32,553 nt of DNA from Oscillospiraceae bacterium (GCA_015067725.1 SVLX01000030.1:1-32553); one strand, 5' to 3'. Shown: positions 7,695 through 15,718, numbered from the stretch's first letter. Notes: a model not told the origin generated them from the sequence alone. Numbers and translations: made by a program.

Positions 7695-7941
7695 TAAAAA
7701 AGACCCACCCCCTGAATGAACTCAGGGGTGGGATACAGATTCGTATTCCACGGTTCCACCCTGGTTGCGGCAGAATCTGCCGCCACTCATTGCCGCTGTA
7801 ACGGGCGGACCCGACCCCGCATTTCCGCAGGGCGGCTCAGAAGTGGTAACACCTGGGCAGGGGCACGGAATCCTTCCACCAAATGGATTCCTCTCTGGTT
7901 GTCTTACTCAGGGGTATTGTCTTCCTCACAGCCGATTTATG
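7695..7941 (-). promoter_or_regulatory. T-box leader (Thr) controlling thrS
   Basis: The minus strand carries the T-box core AGGGTGGAACCGTG (7762-7749), which pairs with the 3' end of uncharged tRNA. It is followed by a strong terminator: CCCACCCC-type arms at 7704-7715 and 7722-7732 and a run of six T (7701-7696). A candidate Thr specifier codon ACC lies at 7847-7845 within TTACCAC and is followed by a purine, as expected. The stem I region with a GAGAGGAA element lies around 7880-7905. The leader is about 300 nt from the predicted start near 7941 to the thrS ATG. Confidence 0.92.
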
Positions 7942-7947
7942 TCTAGG

Positions 7948-7976
7948 ATGATACCACAAAACGGCGCTCCTGTCAA
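7948..7976 (-). promoter_or_regulatory. Promoter of the thrS T-box transcript
   Basis: Consensus TTGACA (7976-7971) and TATCAT (7953-7948) are 17 nt apart on the minus strand, just upstream of the T-box leader. Confidence 0.85.
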
Positions 7977-7979
7977 CGA

Positions 7980-8160
7980 ATTTCTTTCCCGCCGACCCAT
8001 TTCCCAAAAAAATTTCAAAATTTCCATTATGTCAACCATTTTGTAACTTTTTCACCAGATATGGTGTTTTTTCTCGGGCGCATCCCACAAATTGTCCCAT
8101 CCGGTTTCCGGTAAAATTGGTTCAAAAAATTGTCGTTTTGTGGTTTTTGAAAGAAAATGC
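7980..8160. other. AT-rich gap between divergent thrS and yabE units
   Basis: No gene is seen. A small hairpin CACCA-GATA-TGGTG followed by six T (8053-8072) lies on the plus strand, but no plus-strand gene precedes it, so its meaning is unclear. The rest is AT-rich spacer between the two promoters. Confidence 0.4.
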
Positions 8161-8188
8161 TTGACTTTTTCCCGAAAATAGTTATAAT
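8161..8188 (+). promoter_or_regulatory. Promoter of the yabE-like gene
   Basis: TTGACT (8161-8166) and TATAAT (8183-8188) with 16-nt spacing. The leader of about 90 nt includes a GTTAC/GTAAC repeat near 8209-8223 and a GGGGC/GCCCC pair near 8239-8262. Confidence 0.75.
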
Positions 8189-8287
8189 GATAGAATAGTT
8201 TCAATATGGTTACAAAAGTAACAGTTTTGAAACCTTTAGGGGCACTCTGCGTGTTCGCCCCCCATCTGTTGTAAAGGAGGACCTCCG

Positions 8288-9400
8288 ATGCAAAAAATCA
8301 AGCGCACGCTCTACGACCGAAAGATACTGCTTCTGCGGCTGGCTGTGGTGATTCTGACCATGATTTTCACCGTCGGTCTGCTCTCTCAGGCGGCATTCGC
8401 CCGCACCACCTACGTCATTACCGACGGGGACAGGGTGGTCATTCACACCACCTATGCCACCGACCCGGCGGCAGTCCTGACCGAAGTCGGACTTACTCTG
8501 GGTGACGAAGACACCTTCACCGCCCAGTCGGGTCAGGATGTATCCGAAATCACCGTCAACCGGCTTCAGCTTGTCCATGTCTATCATGGCGATCAGGTGT
8601 TGGAAGTCGCCACCTATGGCGCAACCGTCCGTGAGATTCTGGCTCAGCTCCGCATTACCGTCACCGCAGATATGCGCGTCTCCCAGCCTATGGACAAAAA
8701 AACCACCAACGGCATGGTCATCCGGGTGACCTGCCTCCAGTACGAAACCGAAGAATACACCATCCCCGCACCCTTTGAAACCCGCTACTGCATTGATGAA
8801 ACTCTCGCCCCGGACGAGGAGGTCATCCTGATTGAAGGAAAAGACGGCGAAATCCTCTGCACCGACTCCGTGGGCTATCTGGACGGCGCGGAAGTCAGCA
8901 GAACCCGCATTGAAGAGCAGGTTTTGATACAGCCCGTCAACCGGGTGGTGGTCACCGGCATCGACCGCTCCACCAAGACTCAGGAGGGCGCAGACAGGGT
9001 CTATGTCCCCATTCTGAACTCCATGGGCTTCAACAGTACCGAGAGTCCAGGCTCCGGCGGCGCCATCGTCTCCGACAACGGCTCTGCAATCACCACCGCC
9101 TCCGGTCAGGTCATTCCCTATACCCGCCGTCTGGCTGTGGAAGCCACCGCCTACTGCAAGCAGGGCGCAACCGCAGTGGGCACACCTGCCCGCTATGGGG
9201 CCATCGCCGTTGACCCCTCGGTCATCCCCTACGGGACGGAGATGTATATCGTCTCGTCCGATGGTCAGTACATCTATGGCTTCGCCACCGCGGAAGACTG
9301 CGGCAATTTCCGGGGCTACTCCATTGACCTGTTCTTCGACGAAGAAGATGCCTGCTGGGAGTTTGGTCGCCGGCGTTGCATCGTTTACATTCTGGGATAA
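8288..9400 (+). CDS. yabE: YabE-like cell-wall protein: DUF348, G5 and 3D domains
   Basis: A 370-residue exported protein, anchored or cleaved after an N-terminal hydrophobic segment (about 17-38). Two DUF348 modules follow (about 40-78 and 97-140), then a G5 domain (about 145-225), a Ser/Gly-rich linker, and a C-terminal 3D domain (about 283-366) with its three aspartates: Asp309 in AVDPSVIP, Asp337 in AEDCG and Asp347 in SIDLFF. The 3D domain resembles the lytic transglycosylase fold of MltA and is found in resuscitation-promoting-factor-like wall hydrolases. AAAGGAGG precedes the ATG. It lies directly before rsmA as in Bacillus subtilis, where yabE-rnmV-ksgA are linked; rnmV is absent here. 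A role in peptidoglycan remodelling, perhaps during outgrowth, is inferred. Confidence 0.9.
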   Translation: MQKIKRTLYDRKILLLRLAVVILTMIFTVGLLSQAAFARTTYVITDGDRVVIHTTYATDPAAVLTEVGLTLGDEDTFTAQSGQDVSEITVNRLQLVHVYHGDQVLEVATYGATVREILAQLRITVTADMRVSQPMDKKTTNGMVIRVTCLQYETEEYTIPAPFETRYCIDETLAPDEEVILIEGKDGEILCTDSVGYLDGAEVSRTRIEEQVLIQPVNRVVVTGIDRSTKTQEGADRVYVPILNSMGFNSTESPGSGGAIVSDNGSAITTASGQVIPYTRRLAVEATAYCKQGATAVGTPARYGAIAVDPSVIPYGTEMYIVSSDGQYIYGFATAEDCGNFRGYSIDLFFDEEDACWEFGRRRCIVYILG

Positions 9401-9441
9401 GAGAAAAAACGCCTCTTTTCGGTAGTGGGCACAATTTCACA

Positions 9442-9470
9442 TTGCAAAACCGCCGCTTCTCTGGTATGAT
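9442..9470 (+). promoter_or_regulatory. Promoter of rsmA
   Basis: TTGCAA (9442-9447) and TATGAT (9465-9470) are 17 nt apart. A 9-bp inverted repeat, AAAACCGCC (9446-9454) and GGCGGTTTT (9482-9490), brackets the -10 element and probable start site; it may be a weak terminator of yabE or a regulatory structure. Confidence 0.65.
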
Positions 9471-9525
9471 TACAGAAAAGGGGCGGTTTTCCCTTTACCG
9501 CCAATCCATCAGGAGGACAATCCGT

Positions 9526-10395
9526 ATGCTGGACCTATGTAATGTCAATGAAGTCAAGGCTCTGCTTGGCCGTCATGGTTTCCACTTTTCCAAAGCCAAG
9601 GGGCAGAATTTCCTCATCGCTCCCTGGGTCCCCAGGAGCATCGCCGAAGAAGCCGGAGTAGATTCGGACTGTGGCGTGTTGGAGGTCGGCCCCGGGATCG
9701 GTCCTCTGACCCAGCAGCTCTGCCTCCGGGCGGGGAAGGTCACGGCGGTGGAGGTGGATTTGACCCTGAAACCCATACTGGCAGAAACTTTGGGCGAATT
9801 CAGGAATCTGGAGATTCTTTGGCAGGACATTCTGAAGGTGGATATTGCCGAACTGGTTGCCCGGCAATTTCCCGGTCTGAAGCCCATGGCCTGTGCCAAT
9901 CTACCCTATTACATCACCTCCCCGGTACTGACCGCCCTGCTGGAAGCCAAGTGCTTCTCCTCGGTGACGGTCATGGTACAAAAAGAGGTCGCCCAGCGGA
10001 TGGCCGCCAAGCCGGGCACAGGGGAATATGGCGCATTTACCGTCTTCTGCAACTATTATGCCCAGCCGGAGCTGCTGTTTGATGTGCCGCCCTCCTGCTT
10101 CATCCCCCAGCCCAAGGTGACCTCAGCCGTGATTCAGCTTAAGACCCGCACCGCGCCTGCCTGCCCGGTTGACGATGAAGCCACCTTCTTCCGGGTGGTC
10201 CGCGCCAGCTTCGCCCAGAGAAGAAAGCAACTGCAAAATGGTCTGGCCACCGGTTTCCCGGAGTTGGGCAAAACCGGCGTGGCACAGATTCTGACTGACT
10301 GTGGCTTAAGCCCCACCGTAAGGGGCGAGACACTGGATATCCCCGCCTTCGCCGCCATTGCCAACCGGATTTATGCCCTGAAAAATCAGGAATAA
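9526..10395 (+). CDS. rsmA: 16S rRNA dimethyladenosine transferase RsmA (KsgA)
   Basis: A 289-residue SAM-dependent enzyme that dimethylates two adjacent adenosines in the 3' hairpin of 16S rRNA during small-subunit maturation. Motifs seen: KAKGQNFL (23-30), the SAM-binding LEVGPGIGPLT, NLPYYITSPVL with the catalytic NLPY, and a C-terminal FAQRRKQLQNGL. The length is normal. The start at 9526 is chosen because AGGAGG (9511-9516) is 9 nt upstream; the open frame runs further up without a ribosome site. It heads a run of plus-strand genes (two HAD phosphatases and plsY) with gaps of 52, 25 and 38 bp, so co-transcription is likely. Confidence 0.96.
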   Translation: MLDLCNVNEVKALLGRHGFHFSKAKGQNFLIAPWVPRSIAEEAGVDSDCGVLEVGPGIGPLTQQLCLRAGKVTAVEVDLTLKPILAETLGEFRNLEILWQDILKVDIAELVARQFPGLKPMACANLPYYITSPVLTALLEAKCFSSVTVMVQKEVAQRMAAKPGTGEYGAFTVFCNYYAQPELLFDVPPSCFIPQPKVTSAVIQLKTRTAPACPVDDEATFFRVVRASFAQRRKQLQNGLATGFPELGKTGVAQILTDCGLSPTVRGETLDIPAFAAIANRIYALKNQE

Positions 10396-10447
10396 TCCGT
10401 TTTTCCGGGTAAATCCCTGGTTTTATTCCTTCTATTTGGAGGTTTTT

Positions 10448-11125
10448 ATGTACAAATTCATTTTTCTCGACCTGGATGATACCCTGCTGGACTTCCACAA
10501 GGCTGAGTCCATTGCCGTCTCCCGGGCTTTGCGGGAGTCCGGTGTAGAGCCCACCGCCGCCGTCGTCCAGCGCTACAGTCAGGTCAATAAGCTCCACTGG
10601 CAAATGCTGGAGCGAGGTGAGCTGACCCGGCAGGAGGTGCTGGTTCAGCGCTTCTCCTATTTGTTCCGGGAGCTGGGGCTGGAGGCCAATGCGGAGAGCT
10701 GTCAGGAATTGTATGAGGACTATTTGTGTATCGGTCACTACTTCCTCGATGGCGCGCAGGAGCTGCTGGAGTATCTGCATCCCAAATATCGGCTTTATCT
10801 GGCCAGCAACGGCACAGCCAAGGTGCAGGATGCCCGGCTGGAGAGTTCCGGCATTGCCCACTACTTCTCTGATATCTTCATCTCCCAGCGGATGGGCGCG
10901 GACAAGCCCAGTCCGGAATTCTTCCGCCGTGCCTTTGCCCGGATTCCCGATTTTGACCCGGAGAAAGCCATGATTGTGGGAGACAGCCTGACTTCTGACA
11001 TCCGGGGCGGCAATAACGCCGGAATTGCCACCTGCTGGTACAATCCCGGTGGCATGATTCCCAATGTTCCCGTCCGCATTGACCATGAAATCCGCAGTCT
11101 CAGCCAACTTCGGCAGATTCTGTAA
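10448..11125 (+). CDS. HAD-family hydrolase, YjjG/YfnB type
   Basis: A 225-residue cytoplasmic phosphatase of the haloacid dehalogenase superfamily. Motif I is FLDLDDTLLDF with nucleophile Asp8 and Asp10, motif II is ASNG, the motif III lysine is in GADKPSP, and motif IV is GDSLTSD. The DDTLLDF variant and helical cap are those of YjjG/YfnB proteins, which include pyrimidine 5'-nucleotidases that clean up non-canonical nucleotides; the substrate here is unproven. GGAGG (10438-10442) is close to the ATG at 10448, which I prefer over an upstream TTG. Confidence 0.9.
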   Translation: MYKFIFLDLDDTLLDFHKAESIAVSRALRESGVEPTAAVVQRYSQVNKLHWQMLERGELTRQEVLVQRFSYLFRELGLEANAESCQELYEDYLCIGHYFLDGAQELLEYLHPKYRLYLASNGTAKVQDARLESSGIAHYFSDIFISQRMGADKPSPEFFRRAFARIPDFDPEKAMIVGDSLTSDIRGGNNAGIATCWYNPGGMIPNVPVRIDHEIRSLSQLRQIL

Positions 11126-11150
11126 GACCGGAAAGAGAGGATAACAAACC

Positions 11151-11771
11151 ATGCTGCCTGAGAGTATTATTTTCGATATTGACGGAACGCTCTGGGATTC
11201 CGTGGCGCTGGTGGCAGAGAGCTGGAATCTGGCCCTGGAGAGTATGGGGTTGCCGGGAAGTTGCAGTGAGCAAAGCATCCGCCCCCTGTTTGGCAAGACC
11301 ATGGAGCAGATTGCCCAGGCCCTGATGCCGGAACTGCCCAAAGAGGAGCGGGAAACAAAAATGGAGCGGTTCATGGAATATGAGAATGTCTATCTCGCCG
11401 CCAATCCCTGCCGGGTCTTCTATCCCGGAATTGCCGAAACCATGGAAGTTCTGGCAAAACATCACCGGCTGTTCATCGTCAGCAACTGTCAGCAGGGTTA
11501 TATTGAAATCTGCATGGACAAAGGCGGCTTCCGACACTGCATCCGGGACCACGCCTGCTTCGGGGACACCAAAACCTGCAAAGGAGAGACAATCCGCACC
11601 ATCATGACCAGAAACGCCGTCACGGAGGCGGTCTATGTGGGCGATACACAGGGGGATTTGGAGGCGGCGCAGGTTGCCGGTATCCCCTTCATCTGGGCGT
11701 CTTACGGCTTTGGTCAGCCGGAAACCTGGGATGACCGGATTGATACCTTCTCCGACCTGCTCAGCCGCTGA
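11151..11771 (+). CDS. HAD-family hydrolase, phosphoglycolate phosphatase-like
   Basis: A 206-residue HAD phosphatase distinct from the one before it. Motif I is IIFDIDGTLWDS with Asp9 and Asp11, motif II is IVSNCQ, the motif III lysine is in KTCKGETI, and motif IV is VGDTQGDLEAA. The cap domain is helical (subclass I), as in Gph and beta-phosphoglucomutase relatives. A GAGAGG site lies about 10 nt upstream of the ATG. It sits 25 bp after the first HAD gene and 38 bp before plsY, presumably in one transcript. No substrate can be assigned. Confidence 0.88.
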   Translation: MLPESIIFDIDGTLWDSVALVAESWNLALESMGLPGSCSEQSIRPLFGKTMEQIAQALMPELPKEERETKMERFMEYENVYLAANPCRVFYPGIAETMEVLAKHHRLFIVSNCQQGYIEICMDKGGFRHCIRDHACFGDTKTCKGETIRTIMTRNAVTEAVYVGDTQGDLEAAQVAGIPFIWASYGFGQPETWDDRIDTFSDLLSR

Positions 11772-11809
11772 GCAGCCATCCCCCAACCAAAACGAGAGAG
11801 GGAATCGCA

Positions 11810-12427
11810 ATGAAATGGATTTACAGTCTGCTGCTGGGCTATCTTCTGGGGTCGCTGAGTCCCTCTGCCCTGCTGGCAAAAGTGAAGAAGGTAAACCTGA
11901 AAGCGGAAGGCACCAAAAATCTTGGCGCCTCCAACACCATGCTGGTCCTGGGCAAGGTCTATGGGGCTCTGGTCATGGTGTTTGACATTGCCAAGGGCTA
12001 CGCCGCCTCAAAGATTGCCAAGGTCTTGTTCCCCGGTCTGGCGGTGGCTTCCCTGCTGGCCGGTCTGGGGGCGGTAATCGGTCATGTGTTCCCCTTCTAC
12101 CTGAAATTTAAGGGTGGCAAGGGGCTGGCGGCTTTTGGGGGTATGGTCATGGCATATAACCCCTGGTACTTTGTGGCGCTTCTGTGCTTCGGGCTGATTC
12201 TGATGGTCATTGCCAACTGCAGTTATGTGATGCCCATGTCTGCCGCCGCCTTGTTCCCCATATTGGTGTTGCTTCAGTCCGGGAATATTTTGTTCACCCT
12301 GCTGGCACTGGCGGCTTCGGTGCTGATCGTCATCAAGCATTGGAGCAACATCGAGAAAGGCAGAAGCGGCAAGGATTTGCACATCCGCAACTTCATTAAG
12401 GGGCTGTTTACCCGCAAAAGCAAATAG
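11810..12427 (+). CDS. plsY: Glycerol-3-phosphate acyltransferase PlsY
   Basis: A 205-residue integral membrane enzyme that moves an acyl group from acyl-phosphate to glycerol-3-phosphate, the first step of phospholipid synthesis in Gram-positive bacteria. Family motifs are present: GSLSPS (residues 14-19), GTKNLGASN (motif 2) and GHVFPFYLKFKGGKGLAAF (motif 3), with about five hydrophobic helices and a basic C-terminus. Motif 2 deviates from the usual GSGNxGATNxxR: Ser replaces Thr and the trailing Arg is missing. That could mean a diverged paralogue, with the main PlsY elsewhere. GAGAGGG lies upstream of the ATG. A clear terminator follows, so it ends the transcript that begins at rsmA. Confidence 0.9.
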   Translation: MKWIYSLLLGYLLGSLSPSALLAKVKKVNLKAEGTKNLGASNTMLVLGKVYGALVMVFDIAKGYAASKIAKVLFPGLAVASLLAGLGAVIGHVFPFYLKFKGGKGLAAFGGMVMAYNPWYFVALLCFGLILMVIANCSYVMPMSAAALFPILVLLQSGNILFTLLALAASVLIVIKHWSNIEKGRSGKDLHIRNFIKGLFTRKSK

Positions 12428-12433
12428 CAAGCC

Positions 12434-12463
12434 AAGGCCGCCGGACTCCCCGGTGGCCTTTTT
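12434..12463 (+). terminator. Intrinsic terminator after plsY
   Basis: AAGGCCGCCGG (12434-12444) and CCGGTGGCCTT (12450-12460) form an 11-bp stem with one wobble pair and a 5-nt loop, followed by TTTTT. Confidence 0.88.
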
Positions 12464-12488
12464 CTGTCCCTGTTGGTTATTCCGGTGG

Positions 12489-12516
12489 TTCTATTTTCTG
12501 CCACCGGACATACCCT
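12489..12516 (+). promoter_or_regulatory. Possible sigma-E (mother-cell) promoter of spoIVA
   Basis: CATACCCT (12509-12516) resembles the sigma-E -10 consensus CATACANT, and TTCTATT (12489-12495) is a weak -35 match with 13-nt spacing. An 8-bp inverted repeat, TCCGGTGG (12481-12488) and CCACCGGA (12501-12508), frames it. No sigma-A promoter stands out before spoIVA. The call leans on the known sigma-E dependence of spoIVA. Confidence 0.4.
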
Positions 12517-12574
12517 TTAGTAATCCATGGCAGGAGCGTCCTCCTGCCGAGTAATCAAAGGAGGCAGGAAAGCT

Positions 12575-14050
12575 ATGGAAAAGAGCATATACGCCCAAAT
12601 CATGGAGCGAACCGGCGGCGACATCTATGTGGGTGTGGTCGGCCCGGTGCGCACCGGCAAATCCACCCTCATCAAGCGCATGATGGAGACGCTGGTGATT
12701 CCCAATATTGAGGACAATTTCCGCCGGGAGCGAGCCCGGGATGAACTGCCCCAAAGCGGCTCCGGGAAAACCATTATGACCGCCGAACCCAAATTCGTCC
12801 CGGAGGAGGCAGTGGAAATCTCCCCCGACGGCACAGCCCGGCTCCGGGTACGGATGATCGACTCCGTAGGCTACATGGTGGATGGAGCTGCGGGTGCAAC
12901 GGAAGACGGCAGAGAGCGGATGGTCACCACCCCTTGGTTTGACCACGAGATTCCCATGAGTCAGGCGGCGGAGCTGGGCACGCGGAAGGTGATGGAGGAA
13001 CACTGCTCCATCGGCCTGGTGGTCACTACAGACGGCACAGTGACCGACATCCCCCGGCAGGACTATATCCCGGCAGAACGGCGGGCCATTGCGGACATGA
13101 AAGCCACCGGCAAGCCCTTTTTGGTCATCGTCAACAGCCGGGAACCCCAGAGCGCAGCCACCACCGCCCTGTGTCGGCAGTTGGCGGAAACCTATGACGC
13201 AGAGGTTACGGCACTGGACTGCCAGGCCATGGACACCCATGACATTGGTCTGCTTCTCCGGGATTTGCTCTGTGCCTTCCCTCTGGGGCAGTTGGAGGTT
13301 TGGTTGCCCCGTTGGCTGGATGCGCTGGAATGGGAGCATCCCATTAAGCGGGCAGTTTATGATGCCATTTTGGACCGGGCAGAACAAATCGGTCAGCTGT
13401 CTCAGGCAGAATCGATACTGCAAACACTGGGAGAAGTTGAGCCGGTGTCCGGGGTGCTGGTCTCCCAATTGGATTTGGGTTCGGGTGCGGTCCGGTGTCA
13501 CATCAGTTTCCCGGAGGAACTGTATTACCGGATCCTCAGCCAGCGCACCGGTTTCCCCATTCAGGGTGAGGGTGAGCTGATGGCTCTGCTGATTCATCTG
13601 GCGCAGATCAAGGAGGACTATGACAAAATTGCCTCCGCGCTGGCCGAGACCCGCTCTACCGGCTATGGTATCGTCATGCCCACCCGGGCAGAGATGAAGC
13701 TGGAGGCTCCGGAGCTGGTGAAGAAAGGCGGGGTACATGGTGTCCGCCTCCGGGCAACCGCCCCCTCCATCCATATGATGCGGGTGGATTTGGAGACGGA
13801 AATCAGCCCCATGGTGGGCAGTGAGCAGCAAGCCCGGGAACTGGTGGACGGTCTTGCCGGGGAATTCCGGGAGGACGAGGAAAAGCTCTGGGAGAGCAAC
13901 CTCTTTGGTCGCTCGGTCTTCGAGATGGTGGACAGCAGTATGGAAAACCGCCTGCGGAGAATACCGGAGGATGTGCGGCTGAAGTTCCGCTCCTCCCTGA
14001 CCCGGACGGTCAACGAAGACGTCAAGGGGCTGATTTGTATCCTCTTTTAA
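12575..14050 (+). CDS. spoIVA: Stage IV sporulation protein A (spore coat morphogenetic ATPase)
   Basis: A 491-residue protein matching SpoIVA over its full length. It polymerises by ATP hydrolysis on the forespore surface in the mother cell and forms the base on which the coat is built. The Walker A motif GPVRTGKST is at 23-31, a DSVGYMVDGA element follows the ATPase switch region, and the C-terminus ends in the conserved GLICILF that contacts SpoVM and the membrane. The start is fixed by AAAGGAGG (12557-12564); an in-frame ATG at 12527 lies before it. It stands alone between the plsY terminator and a convergent permease gene. Its presence shows that the organism is, or descends from, an endospore former. 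Confidence 0.97.
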   Translation: MEKSIYAQIMERTGGDIYVGVVGPVRTGKSTLIKRMMETLVIPNIEDNFRRERARDELPQSGSGKTIMTAEPKFVPEEAVEISPDGTARLRVRMIDSVGYMVDGAAGATEDGRERMVTTPWFDHEIPMSQAAELGTRKVMEEHCSIGLVVTTDGTVTDIPRQDYIPAERRAIADMKATGKPFLVIVNSREPQSAATTALCRQLAETYDAEVTALDCQAMDTHDIGLLLRDLLCAFPLGQLEVWLPRWLDALEWEHPIKRAVYDAILDRAEQIGQLSQAESILQTLGEVEPVSGVLVSQLDLGSGAVRCHISFPEELYYRILSQRTGFPIQGEGELMALLIHLAQIKEDYDKIASALAETRSTGYGIVMPTRAEMKLEAPELVKKGGVHGVRLRATAPSIHMMRVDLETEISPMVGSEQQARELVDGLAGEFREDEEKLWESNLFGRSVFEMVDSSMENRLRRIPEDVRLKFRSSLTRTVNEDVKGLICILF

Positions 14051-14052
14051 GC

Positions 14053-14087
14053 AAAAAACCGGGAGTCGGTTACATCCGGCTCCCGGT
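14053..14087 (-). terminator. Shared terminator between spoIVA and the permease gene
   Basis: ACCGGGAGTCGG (14058-14069) and CCGGCTCCCGGT (14076-14087) make a 12-bp stem with one wobble pair and a 6-nt loop. Six T residues follow on the minus strand (14058-14053), so it terminates the permease transcript well; for spoIVA on the plus strand the T tract is poor. Confidence 0.82.
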
Positions 14088-14110
14088 CATCTTTATGCTT
14101 TTGGGGAGAA

Positions 14111-15478
14111 TCAATATCTGCCCATATCCCCGGAGCGGCCCTCGGTCACGTCCGCGCCAAAGACATAGTCCTTACCGGGCAGGATGGCATTGAGGACAAT
14201 GCCTGCCATGGCGGCAATGGCCAGAGAGGTCAGGGTAACCGACGCGCCAAAGACATTGAAGGTCACACCACCGGAGAAGCCCAGACCGCAGACCAGAATC
14301 ACAGCGGCAATGATCAGATTCCGGGAATTGGCAAAGTCTACCCGGTTTTCCACCACATTGCGCACACCGATGGCGGAAATCATACCATAGAGGATAAAGG
14401 ACACGCCGCCGATGATGGCAGAGGGAATGGAGTTGACCACTGCGGCGAAGGCAGGGCTGAAGGACAGGACGATGGCGTAAATGGCGGCCAGACGGATGAC
14501 CTTGGGGTCATAAACTCTGGACAGCACCAGAACGCCGGTATTCTCGCCATAGGTGGTGTTGGCAGGGCCGCCGAACATACCCGCCATGGCGGTGGCGATG
14601 CCGTCACCAATGAGGGTGCGGTGCAGGCCGGGATTCTCGATGTAGTTTTCCCCGACGGTGGCAGAGATGGCGGACATATCGCCAATGTGCTCCATCATGG
14701 TGGCGATGGCAATGGGGGCCATAATCAGAATGGCCGACAAATCAAACTTCGCCAGAGTAAAGGGCTGGAAACCGACGATTTTAGAGGAGGCAACCTGGGT
14801 AAAGTCCAGCAGGGGCACAATCTCACCGGCGGAGTTGACCGCAGTCGCTCCGCAGAGGTTGGCTATGACCGCCACAAGATAAGAACCCACAACGCCCAGC
14901 AGGATGGGGATGATCTTAATCATACCCTTGCCCCAGATGTTGGCGACAATGATGATGGCCATAGCCACCAGCGCCAGCCACCAGCAGGAGGAGGCATTGC
15001 TCACCGCAGAGGGTGCGAGGTTCAGTCCGATGAGAATGATGATGGGACCAGTGACCACAGGAGGCAGGAAGCGCATGACCCGCTTCACCCCAACCAGCTT
15101 AATGATGCCCGCCAGAATCAGATACATGAGGCCGGCAATAACGACACCACCCAGCGCATAGGGCAGTTTTTCCGCACCGGTCATGGTGGCATACATCCCG
15201 GTATCCAGATTGGCAATGGCCTGGAAGCCACCCAGGAAGGTGAAAGAGGAGCCCAGGAATGCCGGGATCTTCATCTTGGTGCAGACGTGGAAGAAAAGGG
15301 TGCCCAGACCGGCAAAGAGCAGTGTGGTCTGGATGGACAGGGGCAAACCATATCTCTGCACCAGAATTGGCACCAGCACCGTTGCGCCAAACATGGCAAA
15401 CAGGTGCTGCAATCCCAGAATCAGCAGCTTGGGTGTACCCAGTTTACGGGCATCGCGGATGGGTTCTTGTTCGTTCAT
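14111..15478 (-). CDS. uraA: Uracil/xanthine permease (NCS2 family)
   Basis: A 455-residue membrane protein of the nucleobase-cation symporter 2 family with 12-14 hydrophobic segments. Features seen include GLQHLFAMFGATVLVP near the N-terminus, LPPVVTGPIIILIGLNLA, the substrate-site region TMMEHIGDMSAISATVGENY and GGPANTTYGENTGV. The MEHIGD glutamate and the NTTYGEN motif are typical of UraA/PyrP proton-uracil symporters, while xanthine carriers differ at these sites; uracil is therefore the better guess. The start at 15478 has a GAAAGGAAG ribosome site; an upstream in-frame ATG falls within the leader terminator. The gene has its own promoter and a leader terminator, consistent with attenuation control. 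Confidence 0.92.
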   Translation of the reverse strand: MNEQEPIRDARKLGTPKLLILGLQHLFAMFGATVLVPILVQRYGLPLSIQTTLLFAGLGTLFFHVCTKMKIPAFLGSSFTFLGGFQAIANLDTGMYATMTGAEKLPYALGGVVIAGLMYLILAGIIKLVGVKRVMRFLPPVVTGPIIILIGLNLAPSAVSNASSCWWLALVAMAIIIVANIWGKGMIKIIPILLGVVGSYLVAVIANLCGATAVNSAGEIVPLLDFTQVASSKIVGFQPFTLAKFDLSAILIMAPIAIATMMEHIGDMSAISATVGENYIENPGLHRTLIGDGIATAMAGMFGGPANTTYGENTGVLVLSRVYDPKVIRLAAIYAIVLSFSPAFAAVVNSIPSAIIGGVSFILYGMISAIGVRNVVENRVDFANSRNLIIAAVILVCGLGFSGGVTFNVFGASVTLTSLAIAAMAGIVLNAILPGKDYVFGADVTEGRSGDMGRY

Positions 15479-15506
15479 TGTTTGTTCTTCCTTTCTCTCA
15501 TGTACG

Positions 15507-15542
15507 AAAAAAAGACGACCACCAAAAGAATTGGTAATCGTC
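15507..15542 (-). terminator. Attenuator hairpin in the uraA leader
   Basis: On the minus strand GACGATTACCAA and TTGGTGGTCGTC form a 12-bp stem (two wobble pairs, 5-nt loop) followed by seven T residues (15513-15507). It lies between the promoter and the uraA start, so it must be bypassed for expression. Further upstream GGGAAC..AGAAAG (about 15636-15623) can pair with CTTTCTGTTCCC near 15562-15551, a possible competing structure. PyrR or a riboswitch are candidate effectors; I recognise neither motif. Confidence 0.75.
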
Positions 15543-15641
15543 ACGGATGGGAACAGAAAGAGAAAGCAAAGTCAAAGCCGTTGGAAATAATAACCCGCCG
15601 CGCTGTGAACATTTGGCTCACCCCTTTCTCAGTTCCCCGAC

Positions 15642-15670
15642 AGTATAGCAGATTCCGCCGGAAAATGCAA
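15642..15670 (-). promoter_or_regulatory. Promoter of uraA
   Basis: TTGCAT (15670-15665) and TATACT (15647-15642) are 17 nt apart on the minus strand. The leader from about 15635 to the start codon is near 157 nt. Confidence 0.72.
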
Positions 15671-15718
15671 GCTATTTTTTTGGTTTTTCTCCTAATCTGC
15701 TATTGGTCTTCCGCTTTA

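Noticed and set aside
6114..7697. A 527-codon plus-strand frame opposite thrS
   Set aside because: Shadow of thrS; no ribosome site, no family resemblance, and it runs into the T-box terminator.
8053..8072. Hairpin plus T run upstream of yabE as a terminator
   Set aside because: The stem is only 5 bp and no plus-strand gene precedes it; it lies between two divergent promoters.
8200..8287. Possible c-di-AMP riboswitch before the yabE-like gene
   Set aside because: Wall-hydrolase genes can have such riboswitches, but this leader is only about 90 nt and lacks the conserved core I would expect.
11151..11771. Naming the second HAD protein as phosphoglycolate phosphatase (gph)
   Set aside because: Only general HAD motifs are visible; they do not determine the substrate.
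14041..14110. A bidirectional terminator serving spoIVA equally
   Set aside because: The stem is strong but the plus-strand side lacks a T tract, so I assign it mainly to the minus-strand permease gene.
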